DNA of 64,000 nt. Origin: RI-92 sp037384645. Lineage in GTDB: Bacteria; Pseudomonadota; Gammaproteobacteria; UBA6429; Thiohalophilaceae. Within the stretch, counting starts at the first letter, position 1. Every line of letters starts with the position of its first letter. A program made the position numbers and the translations under genes. Shown one piece after another: positions 7,052 through 16,102 of the stretch. The stretch lies in contig JARRNT010000017.1 in assembly GCA_037384645.1 (NCBI GenBank), positions 8,462-72,461 on the forward strand, read 5' to 3'. A model generated the notes under the pieces. The model was not told the origin of the DNA, did no database searches, and saw only the letters and a program-made list of their open reading frames with translations.

Positions 7052-8569
7052 TCAGGCCACGGACACCTGATTTTTGCCCTGGCGTTTTGCCTTATAGCAG
7101 GACTGATCCGCCTTTTCCATGACAGTTTTCCAGTCCCGAGACTGTCCGTTAATAATATTGATGCCGATACTCAGACCGCTGCAACAAATGCGATTGTTGT
7201 CGAATTCAAAACAATAGCGGGAAACATTATGCCGGATTTTTTCCGCGATATTGACCGCATGCGCCAAATCGCATTCCAATAGCAAAATTGTAAATTCATC
7301 TCCACCCATGCGCGCAATTCGGTCGCCTTTACGGACACACTGCTCCATCTCGCGGCATATACCAATCAACAGATCATCACCTGCTACATGTCCATACTGG
7401 TCGTTAACCAGCTTGAAATCATCCAGGTCAATATAAAGCAGGACGTGCTGCTCCCCATTTTGTTGGGCAGATGCGATCGCTGACTTAATCGCAAGGACAA
7501 TTGCATTCCGGTTTAATACCTGGGTTAGTGGATCATGGTTCGCCTGCCAGCTAACCTCGTCTGCCTGACGCTTTTCACTGGTAACATCACGAAAAATATA
7601 TGCGTACTCAACCGCTTTACCATTCGAAGTAAAAATCGGAGAAACTGAAATTTCGATCAAACAACTGCTGCCATCTGCTCTTTGTAATTCAAAATACCGT
7701 TCCAGCGGCATGACAGTACCGGATAACTGCCCGAGAAAATCCTGCCAGTCGAAGCTGGCACCGGTATCGATACTGGTAATATTAAAAACAGCTCCCAGCG
7801 ACTGGCTTATAACAATATTCTTTCTCCATCCACATATATGTTCGGCGGCCGGATTCACCGAAACCAGCAAACCATGCTCGTCAGTTTTAATAACGCCATC
7901 GATAATGTTCTCCAATGTGAGCTGAGCAAGCTCCTTTTCCTCATGCATTTCACTTTCAATGGACATAATCCGTTTGCGCACGACCAGCATATTGGTCAGG
8001 CCAAGAGCGATTACGCCCAGGGTGATAACAGATAACAGGCGAATACCATTGCTGAACTGGTGTTCTGCTTGCGCCACTGCCAGATTACTTTTTTGTTGGA
8101 CCATGTCCAGTAATTTATCCAAATCGACCAACAACTGGTTTTCCCTCGGTAAATCGTCGCGCCCGATGTTGCGGCTGACATCGACCTCCTTGCCATCGTG
8201 TAGTTTGTCTACGATCTTATCCTGCAGCGGTTCCGTCACCCGGATAATCGCCATCGCCTTTTTCCATAAGGTTTGTTCCTGCGGTTGCAGCCCCAGTGCC
8301 AGTAACTTTTTGCGCAGTCCGATAAATTCGCCGGCCAGGGCGTGAAATCGCTGATATTCCGCGTCCCGCGTCCAGTAGTCCCTGGAAAAATACATCGCAT
8401 ACATACGCAATGAACGTTCGCGTACAATATGGCTCATTTTGTGCAACAGCACGACCTTGGCCATATCCTGCTGATTGATATTATCGATTTTATTATGGAG
8501 TGATCTCAGGTAATTAATGCTGGTCAGGGCCAGTACCACAATAAGCAGAATGCTCGGTACTGGCGACAA
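7052..8569 (-). CDS. Membrane-bound PAS-GGDEF diguanylate cyclase
   Basis: Makes the second messenger cyclic di-GMP. Layout: transmembrane helix 1 (about 4-18), a helical periplasmic sensor region (about 25-170), transmembrane helix 2 (about 175-197), a PAS domain (about 215-330) and a GGDEF domain (about 340-505). The catalytic motif is intact (RMGGDEF, near residue 421), and an RxxD product-inhibition site (RKGD) lies five residues upstream. The start is uncertain: this frame begins at a TTG with no ribosome site, whereas an ATG at 8594 in another frame gives a typical charged leader (MKTRTQSII) and then stops, hinting at a one-base error near 8560-8570. Separated from hemE by a terminator. 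Confidence 0.9.
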   Translation of the reverse strand: MSPVPSILLIVVLALTSINYLRSLHNKIDNINQQDMAKVVLLHKMSHIVRERSLRMYAMYFSRDYWTRDAEYQRFHALAGEFIGLRKKLLALGLQPQEQTLWKKAMAIIRVTEPLQDKIVDKLHDGKEVDVSRNIGRDDLPRENQLLVDLDKLLDMVQQKSNLAVAQAEHQFSNGIRLLSVITLGVIALGLTNMLVVRKRIMSIESEMHEEKELAQLTLENIIDGVIKTDEHGLLVSVNPAAEHICGWRKNIVISQSLGAVFNITSIDTGASFDWQDFLGQLSGTVMPLERYFELQRADGSSCLIEISVSPIFTSNGKAVEYAYIFRDVTSEKRQADEVSWQANHDPLTQVLNRNAIVLAIKSAIASAQQNGEQHVLLYIDLDDFKLVNDQYGHVAGDDLLIGICREMEQCVRKGDRIARMGGDEFTILLLECDLAHAVNIAEKIRHNVSRYCFEFDNNRICCSGLSIGINIINGQSRDWKTVMEKADQSCYKAKRQGKNQVSVA

Positions 8570-8633
8570 TGATGGACTGGGTGCGCGTTTTCATGTTTGT
8601 TAGAGGTATTCTCGACGCTAAATCGACAAATAC

Positions 8634-8667
8634 AAAAAACGACAGCGACCGATTTGTTAATCAGTCG
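8634..8667 (-). terminator. Rho-independent terminator of hemE
   Basis: A 9-bp stem with one wobble (CGACTGATT / AATCGGTCG, 8646-8667) is followed on the minus strand by six Ts at 8634-8639. It lies about 80 bases past the hemE stop and before the cyclase gene. A second small hairpin (GCCAGC / GCTGGC) lies at about 8692-8706. Confidence 0.65.
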
Positions 8668-8745
8668 ATAGCAGCACGGTTGTAATGACCGGCCAGCGAC
8701 GCTGGCACATGCCCCATGCATAACACTATCTAGCCAGGACAGATA

Positions 8746-9810
8746 TCAGCCGTGGTAGGGTCGACTCAACTCATGTACCGCGTCAACAAAGACCCCGGCC
8801 CTTGCCGGGTCCACGTGCTGATGAATACCGTGGCCAAGATTAAATACATGTCCATTACCCTGGCCATAACTTTCCAGGATATAGGCGACTTCCTCGCGAA
8901 TACGTTCCGGTGAGGCATACAGCACCGTGGGATCCATATTACCCTGCAGGGCGACCCTGTCGCCTACGCGCATGCGCGCCAGGCCAATATCCAGCGTCCA
9001 GTCCAGACCCAGTGCATCGGCGCCGCTGCTGGCCTGATCCTCCAGCCACTGACAGCCGCCCTTGGAAAACAGGATAACCGGAACTTTGCGTCCCTCGTGC
9101 TCCCGAGTCAAACCGGTAATGATCTGCTGCATATATTGCAGTGAATAGGTCTTGTAATCACGCGTAGTCAGCGCCCCGCCCCAGGTATCGAAAATCATGA
9201 CGGCCTGGGCACCGGCGGCAATCTGGGCATTGAGATAATCGACCACAGTCCGTGCTGTCACATCCAGCAACTTGTGCATGCTGGCCGGGTCGTCATACAA
9301 CATGCCTTTAACCCGGGAAAAGTCCTTGCTGCTGCCCCCTTCGACCATGTAGGTGGCCAGGGTCCATGGGCTGCCGGAAAAACCAATTAACGGTACCCGC
9401 CCATCCAGAGCCCTGCGAATGGTGCGCACGGCATCCGTCACATACTTCAATTCGGTCTCGACATCGGGAACCGCAAGCTGATCGACTGCAGCCTTGCTTT
9501 GCACAGGTCTGGAAAAATGTGGTCCCTCACCTTCCGTAAAATACAGGCCCAGGCCCATAGCGTCCGGTATGGTCAGGATATCCGAGAACAGGATCGCCGC
9601 GTCGAGTGCATAGCGGTCAAGCGGCTGTAGCGTCACTTCACAGGCCAGCTCGGGATTCTTGCACAGGTCCAGAAAACTACCGGCCTTCTGCCGGGTAGCA
9701 CGGTACTCCGGCAAATAACGCCCGGCCTGGCGCATCATCCATACCGGAGTCACATCGACAGGTTCGCGCAGTAATGCACGCAGAAAACGATCGTTTTTGA
9801 GTTCTGACAT
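8746..9810 (-). CDS. hemE: Uroporphyrinogen decarboxylase
   Basis: Removes four carboxylates from uroporphyrinogen III to give coproporphyrinogen III in heme synthesis; cytosolic, cofactor-free. The 354-residue length is standard. Signatures include PVWMMRQAGRYLPEYR near residue 22, the catalytic-Asp segment LFSDILTIPDAMG, GFSGSPWTLATYMVEGG and NLGHGIHQHVDP at the C terminus. It lies 120 bases downstream of gltD in the same direction, separated by a stable hairpin, so read-through is possible but not assured. The later heme enzyme gene hemF is also in this window. Confidence 0.98.
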   Translation of the reverse strand: MSELKNDRFLRALLREPVDVTPVWMMRQAGRYLPEYRATRQKAGSFLDLCKNPELACEVTLQPLDRYALDAAILFSDILTIPDAMGLGLYFTEGEGPHFSRPVQSKAAVDQLAVPDVETELKYVTDAVRTIRRALDGRVPLIGFSGSPWTLATYMVEGGSSKDFSRVKGMLYDDPASMHKLLDVTARTVVDYLNAQIAAGAQAVMIFDTWGGALTTRDYKTYSLQYMQQIITGLTREHEGRKVPVILFSKGGCQWLEDQASSGADALGLDWTLDIGLARMRVGDRVALQGNMDPTVLYASPERIREEVAYILESYGQGNGHVFNLGHGIHQHVDPARAGVFVDAVHELSRPYHG

Positions 9811-9836
9811 TCTGTTATCTTGGGCAGAGTTAACCA

Positions 9837-9868
9837 GCGTACGACAAGTCCGAAGGACTGTGTACGCG
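9837..9868 (-). other. Stable UUCG-capped hairpin between gltD and hemE
   Basis: On the minus strand an inverted repeat GCGTAC...GTACGC encloses a further stem (AGTCC / GGACT) closed by a TTCG tetraloop. It has no T-run on this strand, but on the plus strand it is followed by CTTTTATTTATT. It could cap gltBD mRNA ends against exonucleases or shape the hemE leader; as a terminator it would face the wrong way. Confidence 0.5.
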
Positions 9869-9929
9869 CTTTTATTTATTCTGTTTACTGGCCAGCCGAG
9901 CTTACACGCCGGGTTGACCGTATCGAGAT

Positions 9930-11339
9930 TTATACTTCAAGGAAGTCGAGAATTCCGTCGGCTGCTTCACGCCCCTCCCAAATTGCCGTCACCACCAGGT
10001 CTGATCCGCGCACCATATCACCGCCGGCAAATACCTTCGGGTTAGTGGTCTGGAACTTGTATTCGCCATGTTCCGGCGCCTTGATACGCCCACGGTCATC
10101 GGTTTCGATCTTGTGTGGTGCCAGCCATTGTGGCGGACTTGGCTGAAATCCAAAGGCAATAATCACGGCATCCGCCATGATGATCTCCTCCGATCCGGCA
10201 ACGACCTCGGGACGACGACGCCCCCGCTCATCCGGTGCCCCCAGTTTGGTGGTCACCACTTTCACACCTTCGACCTGGCTACTACCGACAATAGCCACCG
10301 GTTGGCGATTAAACATGAAGCGTACACCCTCTTCCCTGGCATTCGCCACTTCACGACGTGAACCCGGCATATTGGCCTCGTCCCGACGATAAGCGCAGGT
10401 TACGGAGGCTGCACGCTGGCGAATAGAGGTGCGATTGCAATCCATCGCAGTATCCCCGCCACCGAGGACCACTACGTGCCTGCCCTGCATATCTATGTAA
10501 TCATCGGCTGACTTTTCGTAACCATGACAGTGATTAATATTGGAAATCAGAAAATCCAGCGCCGGATACACACCGGGCAGGTCCTCACCTGGAATGCCGG
10601 CCTGCATGTACTTATAGGTACCCATCCCCATAAACACAGCATCATATTCACCTATCACTGCATCAAAGCTGACATCCTTGCCCACTTCGGTCCCGAGCCT
10701 GAATTCAATGCCCATCTCTTCAAAAATTTCGCGGCGACGCTTAACAATGCTCTTTTCCAGTTTGAATTCAGGGATACCAAATGTCAGCAGGCCGCCAATC
10801 TCAGGGTGACGGTCATACACGACAACACTGACACCATTGCGAACCAGCACGTCGGCACAGGACAGACCCGCGGGTCCGGCACCGATCACGGCGACCTTCT
10901 TGCCCGTCGGCTGGACCCCGGACATGTCCGGCTTCCAGCCCTCGGCAAAGGCGGTATCCGAAATATATTTCTCCACATTGCCGATGGTCACGGCGCCGAA
11001 GCCACCCTCATTCAGTGTACAGGCCCCTTCGCACAGGCGGTCCTGTGGACACACCCGCCCGGTGATCTCCGGCAAGGAGTTGGTCGCGTGCGACATTTCC
11101 ACTGCTTCACGGATATTGCCCTCGGAAATAAGTTTTAACCAGTTGGGTATGTAATTGTGTACAGGACACTTCCACTCGCAATACGGATTACCACAACCCA
11201 GGCAGCGATCGGACTGCTCGGCAGCACGCGCGGCGTCGAACTCACCGTATATTTCGCGGTATTCCTTGATCCGGACCTCGACCGAGGTCTTGTCCGGGTC
11301 GTGGCGTTGCACTTTTAAAAATTGAAATGTATCACCCAT
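9930..11339 (-). CDS. gltD: Glutamate synthase (NADPH), small subunit
   Basis: The beta subunit of bacterial GOGAT passes electrons from NADPH through FAD to the large subunit. The 469-residue sequence has the N-terminal cysteine clusters that bind 4Fe-4S centres (RCLGCGNPYCEWKCPVHN and CPQDRLCEGAC), an FAD-binding GAGPAGLSCAD, and an NADPH-binding VLGGGDTAMDCNR. It starts 16 bases after gltB, so the two are one operon. Typical length, intact. Confidence 0.98.
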   Translation of the reverse strand: MGDTFQFLKVQRHDPDKTSVEVRIKEYREIYGEFDAARAAEQSDRCLGCGNPYCEWKCPVHNYIPNWLKLISEGNIREAVEMSHATNSLPEITGRVCPQDRLCEGACTLNEGGFGAVTIGNVEKYISDTAFAEGWKPDMSGVQPTGKKVAVIGAGPAGLSCADVLVRNGVSVVVYDRHPEIGGLLTFGIPEFKLEKSIVKRRREIFEEMGIEFRLGTEVGKDVSFDAVIGEYDAVFMGMGTYKYMQAGIPGEDLPGVYPALDFLISNINHCHGYEKSADDYIDMQGRHVVVLGGGDTAMDCNRTSIRQRAASVTCAYRRDEANMPGSRREVANAREEGVRFMFNRQPVAIVGSSQVEGVKVVTTKLGAPDERGRRRPEVVAGSEEIIMADAVIIAFGFQPSPPQWLAPHKIETDDRGRIKAPEHGEYKFQTTNPKVFAGGDMVRGSDLVVTAIWEGREAADGILDFLEV

Positions 11340-11355
11340 GGTCTTCTATCACTTG

Positions 11356-14300
11356 TCAGGCTGCGCGGCGTTGCATGTCATCCAGCAGGGAAGCCAGTTC
11401 TGCAGCCTTGGGTTTAACCAACCAGAACTTGCCGATGCAATCGGCGAAGTTATCCAGAATGTATCGACCGCGTTCGCTGCCGGTTTCCCTGACGAACTCC
11501 TCGATAACCTCGCGCAGGTGAGTACGATGTGCCTCCATCTGCTCAGGCACGATGCGGTGGATGTCCACGTCCATGTTGGTACAATCATTGAAGCTGTTGT
11601 CTGCATCATAGATATAGGCGAAACCACCGGTCATGGCTGCGCCAAAATTCAGACCCGTCTTGCCAAGTACGGCCACCATGCCACCGGTCATGTATTCACA
11701 ACCGTGATCACCGATACCTTCCACTACTGCATGGCAACCGGAGTTGCGCACGGCAAAGCGCTCGCCGGCCAGACCCGCAGCAAATAACTTGCCACCTGTG
11801 GCGCCATACAGGCAGGTGTTACCAATAATGGTCGTTTCATGAGATTCGAACTGGCTTTCACTGGGCGGTTTGATCACCAGCTTGCCACCGGCCATGCCTT
11901 TGCCAACATAGTCGTTGGCATCGCCTTCCAGGTACATGTGCAAACCGCCGGCATTCCACACACCGAAACTCTGGCCTGCGGTACCTTTCAGATGCAGTGT
12001 GATCGGTTTGTCCTCCATCCCCAGGTTACCGTGGCGCACGGCTATCTCACCGGAGAGGCGGGCACCAATGGAACGATGGATGTTACGCACGCGGTAGGTA
12101 AAATCAGCCCCGGTCCTGTTTTCAATCGCCTCCATGGCATCGTGGACCATTTGCTCGGCCAGTTCACCTTTATCAAACGGCTCATTATGCGGCTGCAGAC
12201 AGAAACGTGGTTTGTCCGCCGGGACACCGCCGTCGGAGACGATCGCAGACAGATCCAGCGACTGTTGTTTGCTGGTATAGCCCTCAATGCGTTGCAACAG
12301 ATCGGTACGACCGATCACGTCGGTCAGCGACTTCATGCCGAGTCTGGCCAGCAGTTCACGCACCTCTTCCGCGACGAATCGGAAGTAATTCATGACCCAT
12401 TCCACTTCACCCAGGTAGTATTTACTACGCAGGATGTTATCCTGGGTCGCAACACCGGTGGCGCAATTATTCAAGTGACAAATACGCAGGTATTTACAGC
12501 CCATGGCGATCATCGGGCCGGTACCAAAACCAAAACTCTCAGCGCCGAGGATCGCAGCCTTGATAACATCCAGGCCGGTCTTCAGGCCACCGTCGGTCTG
12601 CAAGCGTACCTTGTCGCGCAGGTCGTTGGCACGCAGAATCTGGTGGGTCTCGGTCAGCCCCAGCTCCCAGGGTGATCCGGCATATTTGACCGACGTCAGG
12701 GGCGAGGCACCGGTACCACCGTCATAACCGGAGATGGTAATGAGGTCAGCGTAGGCCTTGGCGACACCGGCGGCGATCGTGCCCACGCCTGCTTCGGCGA
12801 CCAGCTTGACCGAAACCAGGCCCTTGGGGTTAACCTGCTTGAGGTCAAAGATCAGTTGCGCCAGGTCTTCGATGGAATAAATATCGTGATGCGGCGGTGG
12901 CGAAATTAGCGAGACACCCGGCTTGCAATAGCGCAGGCTGGCAATGGTCTCATTAACTTTATGGCCGGGCAGTTGACCACCCTCACCCGGCTTGGCGCCC
13001 TGGGCAACCTTGATCTGCATGACTTCAGCCGAACGCAGGTAAGCCGGCGTTACTCCAAACCGGCCGGAGGCGACCTGTTTAATCTTGGAACGACGCTCGC
13101 TTCCGTAGCGTTCCGGGTCTTCACCGCCCTCGCCGGAATTGGAACGCGCCCCCAGACGGTTCATCGCAGTCGCCAGGGTCTGGTGCGCCTCCGGTGACAG
13201 GGCGCCGAGGGACATGGCAGCCGAATCGAATCGCTGGACGATTTCCTCCATGGGCTCAACCTCGTCGACTGATATCGGCGTGGTGTCTTCGCGCAATTTG
13301 AGTAAATCACGCAATGCCAGGGGTTGGCGCCGGTTCACCAGGTCCGAATAGATTTTCCACTTATTAAAGTCGCCTGATTTGACCGCATCCTGCAGGCTAC
13401 GAACGACATCCGGGTTATAGGCATGATCTTCACCGCCATGGATAAACTTGAGCAGCCCGCCCTGTTGCATTTTCTTGCGTGGATTCCAGGCCAGCTTGCA
13501 CAACAAGGCCTGGTCTTCCTGCAAATCACTAAAGCGTATGCCCTGTACCCGGTTGGTTGTACCGGTAAAACACAGGTCGACGACCTCGGCATGCAGCCCA
13601 ACCGATTCAAACAATTGCGCGCCCCGATAACTGGCGATAGTGGAGATCCCCATCTTGGAGGTAATCTTGTACAGGCCCTTGTTGATCCCGGTGCGATAGT
13701 TGGTTTCCACCTGTGACTGACTCAGACCTTTGACCTCGCCACTGCGTTTCAGATCATGCAGGCATTCATAGGCCAGGTAAGGATAAATGCAGGTCGCGCC
13801 ATAACCGATCAGGACCGCGAAATGATGCGGGTCACGCGCAGTCGCTGTCTGTACCACCAGGTTGCAGTCGCAACGCAGGCCTTCACGCACCAGGCGGTGA
13901 TGCACGGCACCGGTGGCGAGTAAGGCGTGGACCGGACGCGTCTCCCTGCTAATATCCTGGTCGTTCAGAACCAGTACCACCTTGCCCTGCTTAACTGCGT
14001 TGACTGCCTTGTCACAAATATCAACAATCGCATCCTTGAGGCCGACGCTCGGTGGATAGTTCAGCGAGATGATTTCGTTGGCGTAATCCGACTCTTTTTC
14101 ACCCAGCGCCAGTAACTGCACAAACTTGCCATGTGATAATACCGGTGAATTCACCAGCAGGCGGTCGGCATGCTCCGGTGTTTCCTCGAACATGTTTTTT
14201 TCACGCCCCAGACAGGTCTCCAGTGACATGACGATCTGTTCGCGAATGGGATCGATCGGGGGATTGGTGACCTGGGCAAACTGCTGCCGGAAATTGTCAT

Positions 14301-15831
14301 AAGGTGAACGCACCATGTGCGACAGGGCAGGAAACGGGGTGTCATCACCCATGGAACCGACGGCCTCCTGTGCGCTCTCGGCCAGCACCCGCAGCACCTG
14401 ATCCCGTTCTTCAAAGCTGACCTGGAACATCTTCTGGTACACTTCCAGGGTCACGGCATCCATCGGATTGCTGATGCATTCCTCTTCCAGTTTGGCCGCC
14501 AGCCGGCGCGCACGCTCCGCCATCCATTTCTTGTAGGGATGCGCACTCTTGAGCAGGTTATCGACATCCTCGGGCATCAGCAGCTTGCCGGTCTCGGTAT
14601 CGGCCGCGATCATCTGGCCGGGTTTCAGTCGACCCTTCATGACCACATCGGCAGGGGTATAGTCATACACTCCGATCTCGGAGGCCAGGGTGATATGGCG
14701 ATCCTTGGTAATGACCCAGCGTGCCGGACGCAGGCCGTTGCGATCCATGGAACAGGCGGCATAACGACCATCGGTCAGGACAATGCCGGCCGGACCATCC
14801 CAGGGCTCCATGTGCATGGAATTACATTCATAAAAGGCCCGCAGGTCCGGGTCCATGGTCTTGACGTTTTGCCAGGCCGGTGGGATCAACAGGCGCATGG
14901 CGCGGAATATATTCATGCCTCCGGCGAGCAGTGCCTCCAGCATATTATCCAGGCTGTTGGAATCAGAGCCGGTCATGGAAACCAGGGGCCGCACATCCGC
15001 CATGGGGATGGCCGGCGTCTCAAATTTATGGCCACGCGCGACCGACCAGTTGCGATTACCCTGAACCGTGTTGATCTCACCATTGTGCGCCAGGTAGCGG
15101 AAAGGTTGGGCCAGGCGCCACTGCGGCCAGGTGTTGGTGGAAAAGCGCTGATGGAACACGCACAAGGCCGATTCCAGCTCCTCGTCGCCCAGGTCCTTGT
15201 AGAACACGGGCAGATTGGCTGGCATGACCAGGCCCTTGTAGGAAATCACCTGGGACGACAGGCTCGGGATATAGAACATGGGGTCCGCCTGCTCAATCTG
15301 CTTTTCGGTACGGCGGCGGGCTATATATAAGTGGCGCTCGAAGGCAGTGGTATCCATACCGTCCGGCGCATTGACGAAGATTTGCTCGATTTGCGGCAGG
15401 GTCTTGAGGGCCTCATCACCGCAGGCCGTTGCATCTGTTGGCACTTCACGCCAACCCAGCACCAGCAGGCCTTCAGACCGGAGTTCATTTTCCAGGGTGG
15501 TGCGCGCTTTCTCGGCCTTACCAAGATCGCTATTCAGGAAAACCATGCCCACGGCGTAGTGCTCACCCAGCTTGAGCCCGGCCTTGTCCGCTACCTTGCG
15601 CATGAAGCCATCCGGCTTTTTCAATAACAGGCCGCAACCGTCGCCAGTCTTGCCATCGGCAGCAATGGCACCGCGGTGGGTCAAACGCTCAAGCGCGTTA
15701 ATGGCAGTCATCACCAGCCAGTGGCTGGGTTTGCCATCCATATGCGCAATCAGACCAAAGCCGCAATTATCGCGCTCGAATTCCGGCCGGTAGAGGCCAT
15801 GCTGTTGTAACTTGTCGGTCAGCTGGGTCAT
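11356..15831 (-). CDS. gltB: Glutamate synthase (NADPH), large subunit
   Basis: Converts glutamine plus 2-oxoglutarate to two glutamates; the main ammonium-assimilation route together with glutamine synthetase. The 1491-residue protein has the N-terminal glutamine amidotransferase whose nucleophile is Cys23 (RDNCGFG) after removal of a short propeptide. A central domain, an FMN/synthase domain with the 3Fe-4S ligand pattern C-x5-C-x4-C (CKYLRICHLNNCATG), and the C-terminal beta-helix follow. The ATG at 15831 was chosen because TTGAGGAAAG precedes it; the in-frame TTG at 15849 is part of that ribosome site. A well-spaced sigma-70 promoter lies at 15892-15920. Confidence 0.98.
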   Translation of the reverse strand: MTQLTDKLQQHGLYRPEFERDNCGFGLIAHMDGKPSHWLVMTAINALERLTHRGAIAADGKTGDGCGLLLKKPDGFMRKVADKAGLKLGEHYAVGMVFLNSDLGKAEKARTTLENELRSEGLLVLGWREVPTDATACGDEALKTLPQIEQIFVNAPDGMDTTAFERHLYIARRRTEKQIEQADPMFYIPSLSSQVISYKGLVMPANLPVFYKDLGDEELESALCVFHQRFSTNTWPQWRLAQPFRYLAHNGEINTVQGNRNWSVARGHKFETPAIPMADVRPLVSMTGSDSNSLDNMLEALLAGGMNIFRAMRLLIPPAWQNVKTMDPDLRAFYECNSMHMEPWDGPAGIVLTDGRYAACSMDRNGLRPARWVITKDRHITLASEIGVYDYTPADVVMKGRLKPGQMIAADTETGKLLMPEDVDNLLKSAHPYKKWMAERARRLAAKLEEECISNPMDAVTLEVYQKMFQVSFEERDQVLRVLAESAQEAVGSMGDDTPFPALSHMVRSPYDNFRQQFAQVTNPPIDPIREQIVMSLETCLGREKNMFEETPEHADRLLVNSPVLSHGKFVQLLALGEKESDYANEIISLNYPPSVGLKDAIVDICDKAVNAVKQGKVVLVLNDQDISRETRPVHALLATGAVHHRLVREGLRCDCNLVVQTATARDPHHFAVLIGYGATCIYPYLAYECLHDLKRSGEVKGLSQSQVETNYRTGINKGLYKITSKMGISTIASYRGAQLFESVGLHAEVVDLCFTGTTNRVQGIRFSDLQEDQALLCKLAWNPRKKMQQGGLLKFIHGGEDHAYNPDVVRSLQDAVKSGDFNKWKIYSDLVNRRQPLALRDLLKLREDTTPISVDEVEPMEEIVQRFDSAAMSLGALSPEAHQTLATAMNRLGARSNSGEGGEDPERYGSERRSKIKQVASGRFGVTPAYLRSAEVMQIKVAQGAKPGEGGQLPGHKVNETIASLRYCKPGVSLISPPPHHDIYSIEDLAQLIFDLKQVNPKGLVSVKLVAEAGVGTIAAGVAKAYADLITISGYDGGTGASPLTSVKYAGSPWELGLTETHQILRANDLRDKVRLQTDGGLKTGLDVIKAAILGAESFGFGTGPMIAMGCKYLRICHLNNCATGVATQDNILRSKYYLGEVEWVMNYFRFVAEEVRELLARLGMKSLTDVIGRTDLLQRIEGYTSKQQSLDLSAIVSDGGVPADKPRFCLQPHNEPFDKGELAEQMVHDAMEAIENRTGADFTYRVRNIHRSIGARLSGEIAVRHGNLGMEDKPITLHLKGTAGQSFGVWNAGGLHMYLEGDANDYVGKGMAGGKLVIKPPSESQFESHETTIIGNTCLYGATGGKLFAAGLAGERFAVRNSGCHAVVEGIGDHGCEYMTGGMVAVLGKTGLNFGAAMTGGFAYIYDADNSFNDCTNMDVDIHRIVPEQMEAHRTHLREVIEEFVRETGSERGRYILDNFADCIGKFWLVKPKAAELASLLDDMQRRAA

Positions 15832-15891
15832 GGTGATCACTTTCCTCAACGCGTGGCAACGCGTCCAAAATCTCAGGCAAAACGGCTCCGC

Positions 15892-15920
15892 AGTATACAG
15901 TTCCGGCAGGGGGGCTTCAA
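15892..15920 (-). promoter_or_regulatory. Sigma-70 type promoter of gltBD
   Basis: On the minus strand a -35 TTGAAG (15915-15920) and a -10 TATACT (15892-15897) are separated by exactly 17 bases, about 60 bases before the gltB ATG. The short leader contains two ACGCGT copies six bp long, four bases apart, that could pair with each other. The remaining gap to damX (to 16102) shows nothing else clear. Confidence 0.65.
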
Positions 15921-16102
15921 TGACCCCATTGGAGAGGGGGGAGGTGGAAGTCTATGATTTTGTAGGTGAAAAATACCGGTAGACAACAAGCTCCAGGCAA
16001 TCTCGGTATCGGTCCAGATCGTACACCGTTACCATGTAAGCGTACACGACAGGCGGCCCGCATTATCTGGCGTATTTACCGATAGCCCCAGGGTCAGGCA
16101 GC

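Noticed and set aside
14317..15330. 337-codon open frame opposite gltB
   Set aside because: It lies entirely inside gltB on the other strand, has no recognisable domain, and reflects codon bias of the gltB frame.
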